From Fastidiosipila sp. (GTDB taxonomy: Bacteria; Bacillota; Clostridia; Saccharofermentanales; DTU023): DNA of 38,800 nt. The notes under the pieces are model-generated. The model had not been told where the DNA came from and made no database searches. It worked only from the letters and a program-made list of their open reading frames with translations. Positions 16,341 through 25,622 of this stretch are shown here, piece by piece. Within the stretch, counting starts at the first letter, position 1. Each line of letters opens with the position of its first letter. The stretch lies in assembly GCA_012837885.1 (NCBI GenBank), contig DUQI01000058.1, positions 1 through 38,800 on the forward strand, read 5' to 3'. The position numbers and the translations under genes are program-made.

Positions 16341-16781
16341 TCAGGTGAGGAGTTCTACCGCGATCACGCCGTTAACATGGCGCAAAGCCTCAGTCAACAC
16401 CTCGGGGCGCAAGACTTCTTCACTGTCTTCACTGTCCAGGGTTAAAACGAGCGTCGAAATCCCCTTGATCGCTACATCCTGATGGAGCGTGACCAGGCGG
16501 TTTTCCGATTGATTGATCTGATCGAGTACGCGCGGCAGGACGCCGGCGTAGTTTTCCATCCGAATCAGTAAGGTGAACATGTCGCCTCTTCTCGTCTCAT
16601 CGAAGACCCGGACGGCATTGACGTATTTATAGTAGGCAGAGCGCGAAATGCCGACCTGTTTCACCGCCTGATTGATCGAACGCACTTCGCCCTGATCGAT
16701 CAGACGCTTCACTTCGACCACTTTTAAAAACACTTCCGGCAGGACGGACGTATGAATCAACAAATACTCCTGGTCAGGCAT
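16341..16781 (-). CDS. ACT-domain protein (UPF0735/PheB-like)
   Basis: A 146-aa small regulatory protein. The N-terminal half carries a helix-turn-helix-like segment (INQAVKQVGISRSAYYKY), and the C-terminal half is an ACT domain (TLLIRMENYAGVLPRVLDQI). This matches the UPF0735 (PheB) architecture of Bacillota. ACT domains usually sense amino acids; the ligand here is unknown. It overlaps the end of rdgB by 8 bp and closes the long pfkA-to-ACT gene run. Confidence 0.88.
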   Translation of the reverse strand: MPDQEYLLIHTSVLPEVFLKVVEVKRLIDQGEVRSINQAVKQVGISRSAYYKYVNAVRVFDETRRGDMFTLLIRMENYAGVLPRVLDQINQSENRLVTLHQDVAIKGISTLVLTLDSEDSEEVLRPEVLTEALRHVNGVIAVELLT

Positions 16782-17373
16782 CTTTCCGTGGTCCTTTCAG
16801 CTCTTGGAGAAAACGGCGCAGTTTTTGTACCGCGAGCCCACGGTGACTGATCGCGTTTTTATCCTGATGAGACAATTCGGCCGTTGTCTTACCTAAATGC
16901 GGCACGTAAAAGATCGGATCGAAACCGAAGCCATTCGTCCCTCTTTTCTCCGGCAAAATAAGGCCGTCGACTCTTCCTTCAAACGTGCGGGTCTCCCCGT
17001 CCGACAGAATCAACGCCAGCACACAGAAAAAGGATGCCGTCCATTGTTCGGGAGGAAAACCGTCGAGTAGATGCCAGATCGCTTCGATCTTGTCATCATA
17101 ATCGGCTTCGATCCCGGCAAAACGCGATGAGTAAAGCCCCGGCGCACCGTCGAGACAGTCGATCGACAATCCGGAGTCGTCGGCTAACACGACTCCGCCA
17201 ATCGCTTCTCGTGCCGCTCTGGCCTTGATCAACGCGTTTTCCTCGTACGTCGTGCCGGTCTCTTCCGGGAGCGCAAAATCGAACGAGGTGAGCGATACCA
17301 ACTCGTAATCAGGCAAAAGCTCCGAAAACTCCATCAATTTTCCATCATTGTGTGTCGCCAGGGTGATCTTCAT
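16774..17373 (-). CDS. rdgB: XTP/dITP diphosphatase (HAM1/RdgB)
   Basis: A 199-aa house-cleaning nucleotide pyrophosphatase that removes dITP and XTP from the nucleotide pool. Family motifs are the N-terminal LATHNDGKLMEF, TYEENALIKARAA, LADDSGLSIDCLDGAPGLYSSRFAG and the C-terminal GFGFDPIFYVP with SHRGLA. The ATG at 17373 has GGAGG 5 bp upstream. It follows the M3-like gene by 8 bp. Confidence 0.96.
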   Translation of the reverse strand: MKITLATHNDGKLMEFSELLPDYELVSLTSFDFALPEETGTTYEENALIKARAAREAIGGVVLADDSGLSIDCLDGAPGLYSSRFAGIEADYDDKIEAIWHLLDGFPPEQWTASFFCVLALILSDGETRTFEGRVDGLILPEKRGTNGFGFDPIFYVPHLGKTTAELSHQDKNAISHRGLAVQKLRRFLQELKGPRKDA

Positions 17374-17381
17374 AACGCCTC

Positions 17382-19097
17382 CTAAAGTCCGAGCAACATG
17401 GCCGTCGTAAAGGCCGCCATGCGGAAGGTGTTCGCTTCATACGGTGAATGAAAGCCAGCCGCCAGCGCCATATCGAGGGGAACTGTGTTTTTCGTATCAC
17501 CGACCATACGGGTCATGTTCAATTCGAGTTCGGCGGATCCCTGTTTACTGATGTACGGTTTGGTCGCGAGCACCATCACCTCGGCCATCGCCTGTTCCGT
17601 ATGACGAAGCGGCGTATCGACCAGCGATTCGACCGTCAGCCAGTCGATCGCATACGGCATCACGCTCATGTGATCGCCTTCGGCTTCGTCAGGCAGATAG
17701 ACGCGCTTCAGACGTCGCCAGACCTGACTTCTCGTCGAAAGATTCCATTCCGGATGCATATATAGTTGTTCTTCAAACGCTTCGACGGCACACATCAACG
17801 GGATCTCGAGAATACGCCTCGTCAATTCGAGTTCCAAAGCCAGATTCGACGCCCGTCCGAGGAAGCGCTCCCATTCAGGTTTGGAAAGCATCATCACGGC
17901 GGTGCCGGCCAGCGCTCTCGTCAGAAGGGTCGAGCGGAAAGCCAGCATCTTTCGCTTTTCGTAAAAGGCGATGCTGTCCGCAATCGCAACACCGGTCGCA
18001 TAAAAGAGCGACGGCACAAAGGTCGACAGTTTCTCGTCGCCGACATTTAAATAAACGGCTGAAGCACTCGGTATAAAGAATGAAGGTGCCGAAAGCGCCT
18101 TGGCAGCGTCCTGATCGTAGTTGACGTAACCTTGTAATGACAACACCGAAAAGTAGTCACCCAACGCTCCGACCAGCGATTTCATCGACGCTTTATAAGC
18201 GTCATCGATCGCCTGCTGGTCGAGTTCGGTGCCGGGCCACATCTCGCGCATCAAAAGATAATAATCGGCCGGTTCGAGTTCATTTTTGCCGAGTCGTTGC
18301 ATCTGCAACCGGCGGATCTGTCTGCAAAGCGGCACGATATGCTGGACGACAAGTGCACGAAACTCGGCCCGCTTCGCGAGCTGTGTGCGATCGATGCCGT
18401 AACGGACGAGTGCGTATTCGACGTAATCCCGATAGCCCATTGTCGTCGCCATCTTCGTACGTGTGCGAATCAGGTCGTTGAAGATTTTTTCACGCTGGCG
18501 AAGCGTAAAGGCGACGCTCTCGGCTTGCTCTAGATACGTGCGGCGGCGTAGTTCCGAGTCGAACTGACCTTCGACATTATCCCAGGCAAAATGGCGTTTT
18601 TCGGAATTCGAGTAACCGTCGCCGGCAAAAGAGAATGCGCGTAGCTGCGCCTTCATCTTGGCTTCTTCGCGCAATTCATCTTCGATCGCCGGAGAGATCG
18701 TCGCATTCAGCTGTCTCGCTTCACGGAAGATATCCGAGCCAATCTCCGGTTCGACCTCACGCCGCAATCGATGGGTATCGAGCCCTTCGACCATCTCCGA
18801 CAGGCGAAGCAGGTTCGTCACATTCTGTTCGTTGATCCACTCACTCTCGGCTTCATAAAACGCCTGGTCGGGACCGATCACGCGGCGGATGCGGGCAAGG
18901 CGCGCCGACGACACGACATGCAGCCAAGCCGCCTCGAAATCTCTCAGCGTCTCTTTTAGCGCAGCCGCCGTTTTAGCCCCTTTAATCTGCAGTCTCGTCT
19001 TACGAAACAGATCGTCCATGAACGACTCGTCGGGGCGCTCATAGGCGAGCGCTTCAAACGGCCTGATCTCGGTCGATTGCGGCAGACTCTCTACCAT
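17382..19097 (-). CDS. M3-family oligopeptidase-like protein lacking the zinc site
   Basis: A 571-aa protein that follows the M3 oligoendopeptidase pattern over its whole length: YERPD at 19-23, FYEAESEWINE at 80-90, NDLIRTRTKMATTMGYRDYVEYAL at 207-230, HIVPLC at 253-258 and CAVEAFEEQLY followed by WRRLKRVYLP at 436-469. Where active relatives have HEAGHA, it has YATGVA (366-371), and no HExxH occurs anywhere. The region that should hold the third zinc-binding Glu (around 390-405) also lacks it. It should be catalytically dead, perhaps a binding or scaffold protein. The ATG overlaps the argS stop (TAATG), so translation is coupled. The reading frame is intact, arguing for selection. Confidence 0.85.
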   Translation of the reverse strand: MVESLPQSTEIRPFEALAYERPDESFMDDLFRKTRLQIKGAKTAAALKETLRDFEAAWLHVVSSARLARIRRVIGPDQAFYEAESEWINEQNVTNLLRLSEMVEGLDTHRLRREVEPEIGSDIFREARQLNATISPAIEDELREEAKMKAQLRAFSFAGDGYSNSEKRHFAWDNVEGQFDSELRRRTYLEQAESVAFTLRQREKIFNDLIRTRTKMATTMGYRDYVEYALVRYGIDRTQLAKRAEFRALVVQHIVPLCRQIRRLQMQRLGKNELEPADYYLLMREMWPGTELDQQAIDDAYKASMKSLVGALGDYFSVLSLQGYVNYDQDAAKALSAPSFFIPSASAVYLNVGDEKLSTFVPSLFYATGVAIADSIAFYEKRKMLAFRSTLLTRALAGTAVMMLSKPEWERFLGRASNLALELELTRRILEIPLMCAVEAFEEQLYMHPEWNLSTRSQVWRRLKRVYLPDEAEGDHMSVMPYAIDWLTVESLVDTPLRHTEQAMAEVMVLATKPYISKQGSAELELNMTRMVGDTKNTVPLDMALAAGFHSPYEANTFRMAAFTTAMLLGL

Positions 19098-20830
19098 TAC
19101 ATGCGCTCGACAATCTGCATACCGGCGAGTTTAATGCCGGCCGACATCGTATTGATCACCGCATCGAGTAAAAACAGTCTCGCTTCTTTGACCGCATCTT
19201 CTTCCGCGTGCAGGATCGAATGATTCTGATAGAACTTGTTAAACGCTCTGGCCAAGGTCATCGTGTGGCGCACGACGATCGAAGGCTCAAACTGGGTGAC
19301 GGAAAGCTCGATCGCCTTGCCAAACCCGTCGATGAGTTTCAAGACGGCGACCGCCTCATCGTCGGCCAATGCTTCGGCGTGTGCGGCCGTAAATGATGCA
19401 CGGTTTTCCATGCCATGCTCTTTCGCTTTTTGCCGGATGCTGTGGCAGCGCGCCAGCGTGTAGAGCAGATAAGGCGCCGAATCACCTTCGAAGTCGAGCA
19501 CGTCTTCCCAACTGAAGTGGATATCCTTTTCTCTGCCGTTTCGTAAAAACGTGTAGACGACGGCTGAAATACCGATCTTCTCGGCCGTATCTTGTGCCTC
19601 CGCCGGCGGCATGTCGGGATTGTTTTCGACGATAATCGATTTTGTCTTCGCTACACTTTCATTTAAGAGCTCGGACAGCGGAATCGTGTTCCCCTCTCTG
19701 GTCGAAAACATCTGGTCGCCGAACATGACGGTGCCGAAACCGACGTGTTTTAGTCGATCGGCTTTTTTGAAACCGGCCTTATGCATCACAGCAAAGACCT
19801 GCTTGAAGTGATGCGATTGCGGCAGACCTACGACATAGACATTCAAGTCGAAGTCATACGTTTCGTCACGCCACAAAATGGACGCTAGATCGCGTGACGC
19901 GTAGATCGTCGTGCCGTCCGACTTGATCAGAAGGCAGGGGGGCAGCTTGTACTCTTCTAGATCGACGACGACCGCCCCTTCACTCAAGGTCAAGAGATCT
20001 TTCGATTGAAGCCAGGTCATCAGTCCCGGGATCTTATCGGAGTAAAAGCTCTCACCGTTCGTGTTGTCGAAGTGGATGCCGAGCCGGTCATACGTGACAT
20101 TAAATACGTCGAGGCTCAGTTTTCTAAACTTCTGCCACAGCGCCGTCGTCTCAGGATCCCCGTTTTCCAGACGGACAAACGCGGCACGCCCTTCGATCTC
20201 CAGTTCCGGATCGTTTTCTTGTTCGCGGTGAAACTTGACATAGACACGCTGCAGCTCTTTGATCGGCTCCCTCTCGAGCGCCGTCTCATCTCCCCAGCGT
20301 TTCCAGGCGACGATCAGATTGCCGAACTGGGTGCCGTAATCGCCGATGTGATTCATCCGGACGACCCGGTAACCGCTGTAGTCGTAGAGATTGGCAATCG
20401 CTTGACCGAGCAGCGTCGTGAACGCGTGACCGACATGAAACTCCTTCGCCACATTCGGCGAGGAGAATTCGATCAGGGCTGTCTGCCCTTCACCGATCGT
20501 CGGGCGCCCCGGTGTCTCCCCTTCCTCGATCGCTTTTTCCATGACCGTTCTGGCGAGCCAGACGCGGTCGTAGAACACGTTCAAATAACCGCTGACGGCT
20601 TCGTATGATCTGACTTCCGGGATGCTGTCGCCGATCCTTTCGATCAGGTGCTCGGCGATCTTTTGCGGCGCCTGGCGCATCGCTCTCGACAGTCTGAAGC
20701 AAGGGAGTGCCAAATCGCCCATATGGGCTTCCGGCGGCGTCTCAAACCAGTCGTATATGTCTTTTGCCGAGACGCCGCTCAGCGCTTCAATGCGCTCGGC
20801 CAGTCTCGCTTTCAATTCGCTTGTGCTCAT
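19097..20830 (-). CDS. argS: Arginyl-tRNA synthetase
   Basis: A 577-aa class I aminoacyl-tRNA synthetase. An N-terminal Add1 domain precedes SSPNVAKEFHVGHAFTT, whose HVGH is the HIGH signature. MFSTREGN replaces KMSKS, as is usual in ArgRS. The C-terminal DALR anticodon-binding domain contains LYTLARCHSI and RAFNKFYQNHSIL. I chose the ATG at 20830; a TTG just before it extends the frame by one codon. GAGGAA lies 7 bp upstream. It is followed by the M3-like gene with overlapping stop and start. Confidence 0.97.
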   Translation of the reverse strand: MSTSELKARLAERIEALSGVSAKDIYDWFETPPEAHMGDLALPCFRLSRAMRQAPQKIAEHLIERIGDSIPEVRSYEAVSGYLNVFYDRVWLARTVMEKAIEEGETPGRPTIGEGQTALIEFSSPNVAKEFHVGHAFTTLLGQAIANLYDYSGYRVVRMNHIGDYGTQFGNLIVAWKRWGDETALEREPIKELQRVYVKFHREQENDPELEIEGRAAFVRLENGDPETTALWQKFRKLSLDVFNVTYDRLGIHFDNTNGESFYSDKIPGLMTWLQSKDLLTLSEGAVVVDLEEYKLPPCLLIKSDGTTIYASRDLASILWRDETYDFDLNVYVVGLPQSHHFKQVFAVMHKAGFKKADRLKHVGFGTVMFGDQMFSTREGNTIPLSELLNESVAKTKSIIVENNPDMPPAEAQDTAEKIGISAVVYTFLRNGREKDIHFSWEDVLDFEGDSAPYLLYTLARCHSIRQKAKEHGMENRASFTAAHAEALADDEAVAVLKLIDGFGKAIELSVTQFEPSIVVRHTMTLARAFNKFYQNHSILHAEEDAVKEARLFLLDAVINTMSAGIKLAGMQIVERM

Positions 20831-20859
20831 CAAGGTTCCTCTTCGTACGTCTAAATCGG

Positions 20860-21789
20860 TTACTTCTTATCGTTCCATAGCGGCGTCGGGTACTGACCGG
20901 ATCGGTGTAGCTCGGCGAGCGCATACATCACGTTCGGTTTATCTTCTCTATAGGTGACGCCGAACCAGCGGTCTTTCACCGGGAACGCGCGGACGACCGC
21001 CACGCCTTTCGCGATCAGGCTGTCGACGAAGGTCGGCAGTAAAAATTCGGCCGTCGGTTGATCACGCTGGATCGCTTCGTCGACGAACTCGATAAAGCCT
21101 TCTTTCAATAGTCCCATCATCTCCGGACCAAAGCCCCAGAAATTCATCGAGACGGGACTCGTACCGGGTAACGGCTGCCAGGTCTCACCGCCGTCTTCCG
21201 TAAAGCGCGCATCGTCGCCGTCCATCTCGATCTTGGTGCGCTCGACGATACGGACCAGGTTGTTTTCCGCGTCGAGTTCCGACACGCCTCTGGCGACGTG
21301 ACCGTGGGGCGATGTCGTATTTTTCAGCTCCCAGGCGCCCATCGCGTGTTCGCCCGGTTTTCTGTCACCGGCCAGAAAGTCGTAGATTTTTCTGAAAACT
21401 TCCGGTCCGTAATAATCGTCGGCGTTGAGACAGGCAAACGGTCCGTCGATCACGTCTCTGGCCGCGATCACGGCGTGGCCCGTGCCCCACGGCTTGACCC
21501 GGTTGTCCGGCACGTCATAGCCGTACGGCAGATCTTCCAGCGTCTGGAAGACGTATTCGACTTCCATGTGCGGCTCGATTCGTCTGCCGATCGTGTTTTT
21601 AAAATCTTTATGGAATTCTTCCTTGATCACGAAAATGACGCGCTCAAAGCCGGCACGTTTCGCATCGTACAACGAGTAATCCATAATGATCTCTCCGTTC
21701 GGTCCGACCGGGTCAATCTGTTTTAGTCCTCCGTAGCGGGACCCCATGCCAGCCGCCATAATCAGCAGCGTCGGTTTTACTTCACTCAT
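20860..21789 (-). CDS. Sugar-phosphate nucleotidyltransferase
   Basis: A 309-aa nucleotidyltransferase of the GalU/RmlA superfamily. The N-terminal LLIMAAGMGSRYGGLKQIDPVG is the nucleotide-binding loop, and CLNADDYYG carries the metal-binding Asp pair. VSMNFWGF and DRWFGVTYREDKP are later family motifs. It makes an NDP-sugar from NTP and a sugar 1-phosphate; UTP-glucose-1-phosphate uridylyltransferase activity is possible, but this branch is poorly characterised. GGAG precedes the ATG. It lies 21 bp after ppk. Confidence 0.85.
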   Translation of the reverse strand: MSEVKPTLLIMAAGMGSRYGGLKQIDPVGPNGEIIMDYSLYDAKRAGFERVIFVIKEEFHKDFKNTIGRRIEPHMEVEYVFQTLEDLPYGYDVPDNRVKPWGTGHAVIAARDVIDGPFACLNADDYYGPEVFRKIYDFLAGDRKPGEHAMGAWELKNTTSPHGHVARGVSELDAENNLVRIVERTKIEMDGDDARFTEDGGETWQPLPGTSPVSMNFWGFGPEMMGLLKEGFIEFVDEAIQRDQPTAEFLLPTFVDSLIAKGVAVVRAFPVKDRWFGVTYREDKPNVMYALAELHRSGQYPTPLWNDKK

Positions 21790-21810
21790 GTCAAAACTCC
21801 TTCATTAATC

Positions 21811-24057
21811 CTAATCTAGTCCCGCATAATCGCCATGATCGTCCATCGAACGCGGGATATAACGATCCATCGCCTGAGGCGGATTGCGTAGCACTTCGGC
21901 TGCGAGGATCGCATCCTCCATCAGTTGAATCTGGCTGTCGAGCGGCGGAAACTTCCGCTTATCGACTCTCTCATAGGTGCCGTCCGGCAACATCAGTCTG
22001 GCGCGATCCGTGTCACGCAGCTCGACTTCGAGCACGCGTTTGACCCGATTGATCGCCTCTTGATCTTCGACCGGAAACAATATCTCGATTCTGCGTTCGA
22101 GGTTTCGCGGCATCCAATCGGCAGAAGAAAGGTAAATTTCTTCGTTCCCGTCATTATAGTAATAGAATATACGCGAATGCTCCAAGAAGCGACCGACGAT
22201 CGAGCGGACCCGGATGTTTTCCGAGAGATCCTTGATGCCCGGTCTCAGGCAGCAGATACCTCTCACGATTAAATCGATCGAGACGCCGGCGTTCGACGCT
22301 TCATAGAGCGCTTCGATCACGTCTTTGTCGACGAGTGAATTGACCTTCGCGATAATCGCCGCCGCTTTGCCGCTTCGCGCGTTTTCCGTCTCACGCCGAA
22401 TCTTTGCCAGGGTCGCATTTTTCAGCCAGCGCGGCGCCGTGACAATTCTTCTGAAATGGAGCGGCAGCGAATAGCCGGATACCATGTTGAAAAAATCGGT
22501 CGCGTCGCGTCCGTACGCTTCACGCGAGGTGAGGATCGCCATGTCGGTGTAGAGGCGCGCCGTGATGTCGTTGTAGTTGCCGGTCCCGAGATGGACGTAG
22601 CGGCGGATGCCGTCGGCTTCACTTCGCACGATCAAGGTGATCTTGCTGTGCGTCTTCAACCCGATCAGGCCGTAGATCACGTGACAGCCGGCCTGTTCCA
22701 GCCGTTTCGCCCAGACGATGTTGTTTTCTTCATCGAAGCGCGCTTTCAACTCGACCAGGACGAAAACCTGCTTGCCGTTTTCAGCCGCTTCGGCGAGCGC
22801 CTGGACGATCGGTGATTTACCGCTGACCCGGTACAAGGTCTGCTTGATCGCCAGCACGTCAGGATCTTTGGCGGCATCCTGAATCCATTTGACGACCGGA
22901 TCGAACGTCTCATACGGGTGATGTAAAAAGACATCGCGCGCCGCGATCACCGAGAAAAGGTCGTCAGCCGGTGACAAATACGGGTTCGGCTGCGGCGAAA
23001 ACGGCGGATAAAAGTGCATAGGCTCGCTGATCGCTTTGACGATCCGGCGGACAAACGTCAGATCGAGCGGTCCTCTGATATCGTAGATGCCGTTTTTTTG
23101 GATCTCGAATGAGCTCGCAAGAAAGGTCAATACATCTTCGTCGACGCCGCGCTCGACCTCGAGCCTTATCACTTCGCCCCATTGCCGCTGCTTCAGTTGC
23201 GACTCGATCTCGCTCAGCAGATCGGCTGCTTCCTCTTCGTCGATGTCGAGATCGGCGTTTCGCATGATTCTGAAGCAGGCTGAAGCACCGAGTTCGACGC
23301 CGGGAAAGAGCGATTCGAGATTGAGCCGGATAATATCTTCCAGCAGGATGAACGCTTTCGTATCGTCTTCCGTCGGCACACGCTCGAGTCTCGGTAAGAC
23401 CGAGGGAATCTGCACGATCGCGAAGTGCTCTTCTTTTTTCTTTTTCTTTGACGGTTTCTCATCCGTGATCGTCTGATCGACCGTCACCTCGACGATCAGA
23501 TTGATCGTCTGGTTCGCGATCAGCGGAAAAGGGCGGCCGGCATCGATCGCGAGCGGCGTTAAGACGGGATAGATCTCTTCGGCGAAAAGACGCGTCACGT
23601 GGGCCATCTGCTGCTCCGTCAACTGTTTCGGCCGCAATATGCGGATACCTTCTTTTTCGAGTGCAGGGATCAAAGCGCGGTTATACGTCGTGTATTGTTT
23701 CTTGACCATCTTCTGGGTGACGACAGCCATCTTCTCCAGTTGTTCCTCAGCCGTTAAGCCGACCGGATCTCTTCCTTTGTAGCCGGCGTGCACCTGGTCG
23801 TGTAAAGAAGCGACCCGGATCATGAAAAATTCATCGAGGTTTGAGCTGACGATCGACAAGAAGTTTAAACGTTCGGCAAGCGGATTTTTCGTGTCTCTCG
23901 CCTCTTCCAACACGCGGTTGTTGAATTCGAGCCAGGACAGCTCGCGGTTTAGATAGCGCGGCTCAGTGCCGAGTTCGGGAAACGTCTCGGGTCTTTCGGC
24001 TGAGGCGAGGCCTTCATAAAAGAACGGATCGTCGGTGTAAAGCTTCGTATAATCCAT
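21811..24057 (-). CDS. ppk: Polyphosphate kinase 1
   Basis: A 748-aa PPK1, which reversibly polymerises the gamma-phosphate of ATP into polyphosphate. RYLNRELSWLEFNNRVLEEA opens the N-terminal domain. HPYETFDPVV, YVHLGTGNYND (with the histidine phosphorylated in E. coli PPK, H435 there) and YLSSADWMPRNLERRIEILFPV (second essential histidine region) are all present. A lysine-rich insert (SKKKKKEEHF) interrupts the head domain. The true start is the ATG at 24057, which overlaps the ppx stop (TGATG) and has GGGAGG upstream. Coupling of kinase and phosphatase genes is typical of polyphosphate operons. Confidence 0.96.
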   Translation of the reverse strand: MDYTKLYTDDPFFYEGLASAERPETFPELGTEPRYLNRELSWLEFNNRVLEEARDTKNPLAERLNFLSIVSSNLDEFFMIRVASLHDQVHAGYKGRDPVGLTAEEQLEKMAVVTQKMVKKQYTTYNRALIPALEKEGIRILRPKQLTEQQMAHVTRLFAEEIYPVLTPLAIDAGRPFPLIANQTINLIVEVTVDQTITDEKPSKKKKKEEHFAIVQIPSVLPRLERVPTEDDTKAFILLEDIIRLNLESLFPGVELGASACFRIMRNADLDIDEEEAADLLSEIESQLKQRQWGEVIRLEVERGVDEDVLTFLASSFEIQKNGIYDIRGPLDLTFVRRIVKAISEPMHFYPPFSPQPNPYLSPADDLFSVIAARDVFLHHPYETFDPVVKWIQDAAKDPDVLAIKQTLYRVSGKSPIVQALAEAAENGKQVFVLVELKARFDEENNIVWAKRLEQAGCHVIYGLIGLKTHSKITLIVRSEADGIRRYVHLGTGNYNDITARLYTDMAILTSREAYGRDATDFFNMVSGYSLPLHFRRIVTAPRWLKNATLAKIRRETENARSGKAAAIIAKVNSLVDKDVIEALYEASNAGVSIDLIVRGICCLRPGIKDLSENIRVRSIVGRFLEHSRIFYYYNDGNEEIYLSSADWMPRNLERRIEILFPVEDQEAINRVKRVLEVELRDTDRARLMLPDGTYERVDKRKFPPLDSQIQLMEDAILAAEVLRNPPQAMDRYIPRSMDDHGDYAGLD

Positions 24058-25622
24058 CACTCACTTCCCTCCCTCAGCGGCTTGGCAACGAGATACGGCC
24101 GAAGGCCGTACACATCGACAAACGTCTCGACATGATTATCGAAATTCCAGAGCTCAAGCGTGACGTCCTCATGGCTCTCGTACGTCAAAGCGAGGCCTCT
24201 CTCCGTCTCTTTAGCCCGCACCAATGTGATCTTTCGACCGTGTCCGGCGTCAAGCGCATTGGCCACAGCCAGGATGGCGATCAATTTGATCAAGGTGATG
24301 CGGAGCGGTTCCGGCAGTTGCCGCACGTGATAGTGGTTGATATCGACGTGACCGTTATGGAAGCACGCGAGAAGCGCCACCAGTAATTTGCGCTCCGCCG
24401 ATAATCCGATCAATTCGGTCGACCGGATGATGTTCAAGGTCTGGCTGCCGTCGTCTTGCACGGCGACGTATTTGCCGACGTTGTGCAAGATCGCGGCGAT
24501 CTGCAAACATAATCGATCCTCGCGCTTCAAGCCGTGCATCTTCTTAGTCAGATCAAATAAGGTGAGACTTAACTGTTCGACATGAAAGGCGTGTTTATTA
24601 TCGATACGATAGCGTTTCGCGATCTGTCTCGCGGAGGAGATCAGGTCGGCGTCGGCGTCGTAGGGGATCTTTAGCTTGTATTTTTTGACCGCCAGATCGT
24701 AGAGCAGCGACGACGAGAGCGAAAACTTCGGTAGGCGGATCGCATCGACACCCGTGTACTGCGACACCTCGTCGATAATAATCGCGGTCGGCAGCAAAAG
24801 CGAGCGATGCTCGGCCGGCATGTCGGCAAAGCGCTGTCCGGCGAAGGAATCGACACCGGCCAGTTTGGCGTAAACCGTTTTGAACGCCTCGAGCGAGACG
24901 ACCGACTGATCCGGTTCCAGCGACATCAGGTATCTTAGAAAGCGGACGTTACCGCCGATCACGATGAGGTGTTTGTACGTCGTGCGCTTCGGTCCCATCG
25001 TCGAATAGTATTTCAGATCGCCGCCGATGTATTCGGCGAGAAGCGCCGTGTAGTCGATCGCATGCCGTTCCAGATCACCGAGTACCTCACGCACTCTGAG
25101 CGCACCGATCCGAAAATTCAAAGAATTGATCAAAGATCCTTGGTCGTACATCGACAGCTGGATACTGCCGGCGCGGATATCGAGGATCAAGGTCGTCTCT
25201 TCGACGATCTCCGAGAAATTTTCGATCGCGGCGGCGAGCCCGGCCAGATGCAAGGACGTCTCCAGACTGTTCGGCAGCACAGAGATCTCAAAGCCCGTGC
25301 GTTGCCGGATCTGTTCAACGGCGTACGCCTGATTCGTCGCTTCACGAAACGCGCTGGTCGCTGTGACCAGCACCGGGATGTCACCGTATTCGGCTAGTTT
25401 TGTCTTGAACGAGAGCAGGATCTTTGCCAGCTGATCGAGCAGCCCCTGACTGATCCTGCCGTCCAAATACGTATCGCTCCCGAGCGGCAGGGTGCGGTGC
25501 ACGACTTCGACGTCTTTCGGCGGCTTGCCGCGACGTATCTCGGCGATACGCAGTACCGTCTCGTGTGAGCCGACATCGATCGCCGCAGCGATCGCTTTTG
25601 TTTGACTAGACTTCGTCGCCAA
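24057..25622 (-). CDS. ppx: Exopolyphosphatase (Ppx/GppA family)
   Basis: A 521-aa Ppx/GppA phosphatase of the ASKHA superfamily. AAIDVGSHETVLRIAEI is the phosphate-1 loop, with His in place of the usual Asn. VTATSAFREATNQ and TLILDIRAGSIQLS are the later ATPase-fold motifs. The C-terminal half is HD-like, with ILHNVGKYV where the metal-binding HD would be HN. It removes phosphate from polyphosphate or pppGpp. The only plausible start is a TTG at 25622, lying 17 bp inside the end of pfkA, so translation is probably coupled. Confidence 0.92.
   Translation of the reverse strand: MATKSSQTKAIAAAIDVGSHETVLRIAEIRRGKPPKDVEVVHRTLPLGSDTYLDGRISQGLLDQLAKILLSFKTKLAEYGDIPVLVTATSAFREATNQAYAVEQIRQRTGFEISVLPNSLETSLHLAGLAAAIENFSEIVEETTLILDIRAGSIQLSMYDQGSLINSLNFRIGALRVREVLGDLERHAIDYTALLAEYIGGDLKYYSTMGPKRTTYKHLIVIGGNVRFLRYLMSLEPDQSVVSLEAFKTVYAKLAGVDSFAGQRFADMPAEHRSLLLPTAIIIDEVSQYTGVDAIRLPKFSLSSSLLYDLAVKKYKLKIPYDADADLISSARQIAKRYRIDNKHAFHVEQLSLTLFDLTKKMHGLKREDRLCLQIAAILHNVGKYVAVQDDGSQTLNIIRSTELIGLSAERKLLVALLACFHNGHVDINHYHVRQLPEPLRITLIKLIAILAVANALDAGHGRKITLVRAKETERGLALTYESHEDVTLELWNFDNHVETFVDVYGLRPYLVAKPLREGSE

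Noticed and set aside
16505-16525. FNR-like TTGAT sequence
   Set aside because: The second half-site does not match and it lies inside a coding region.
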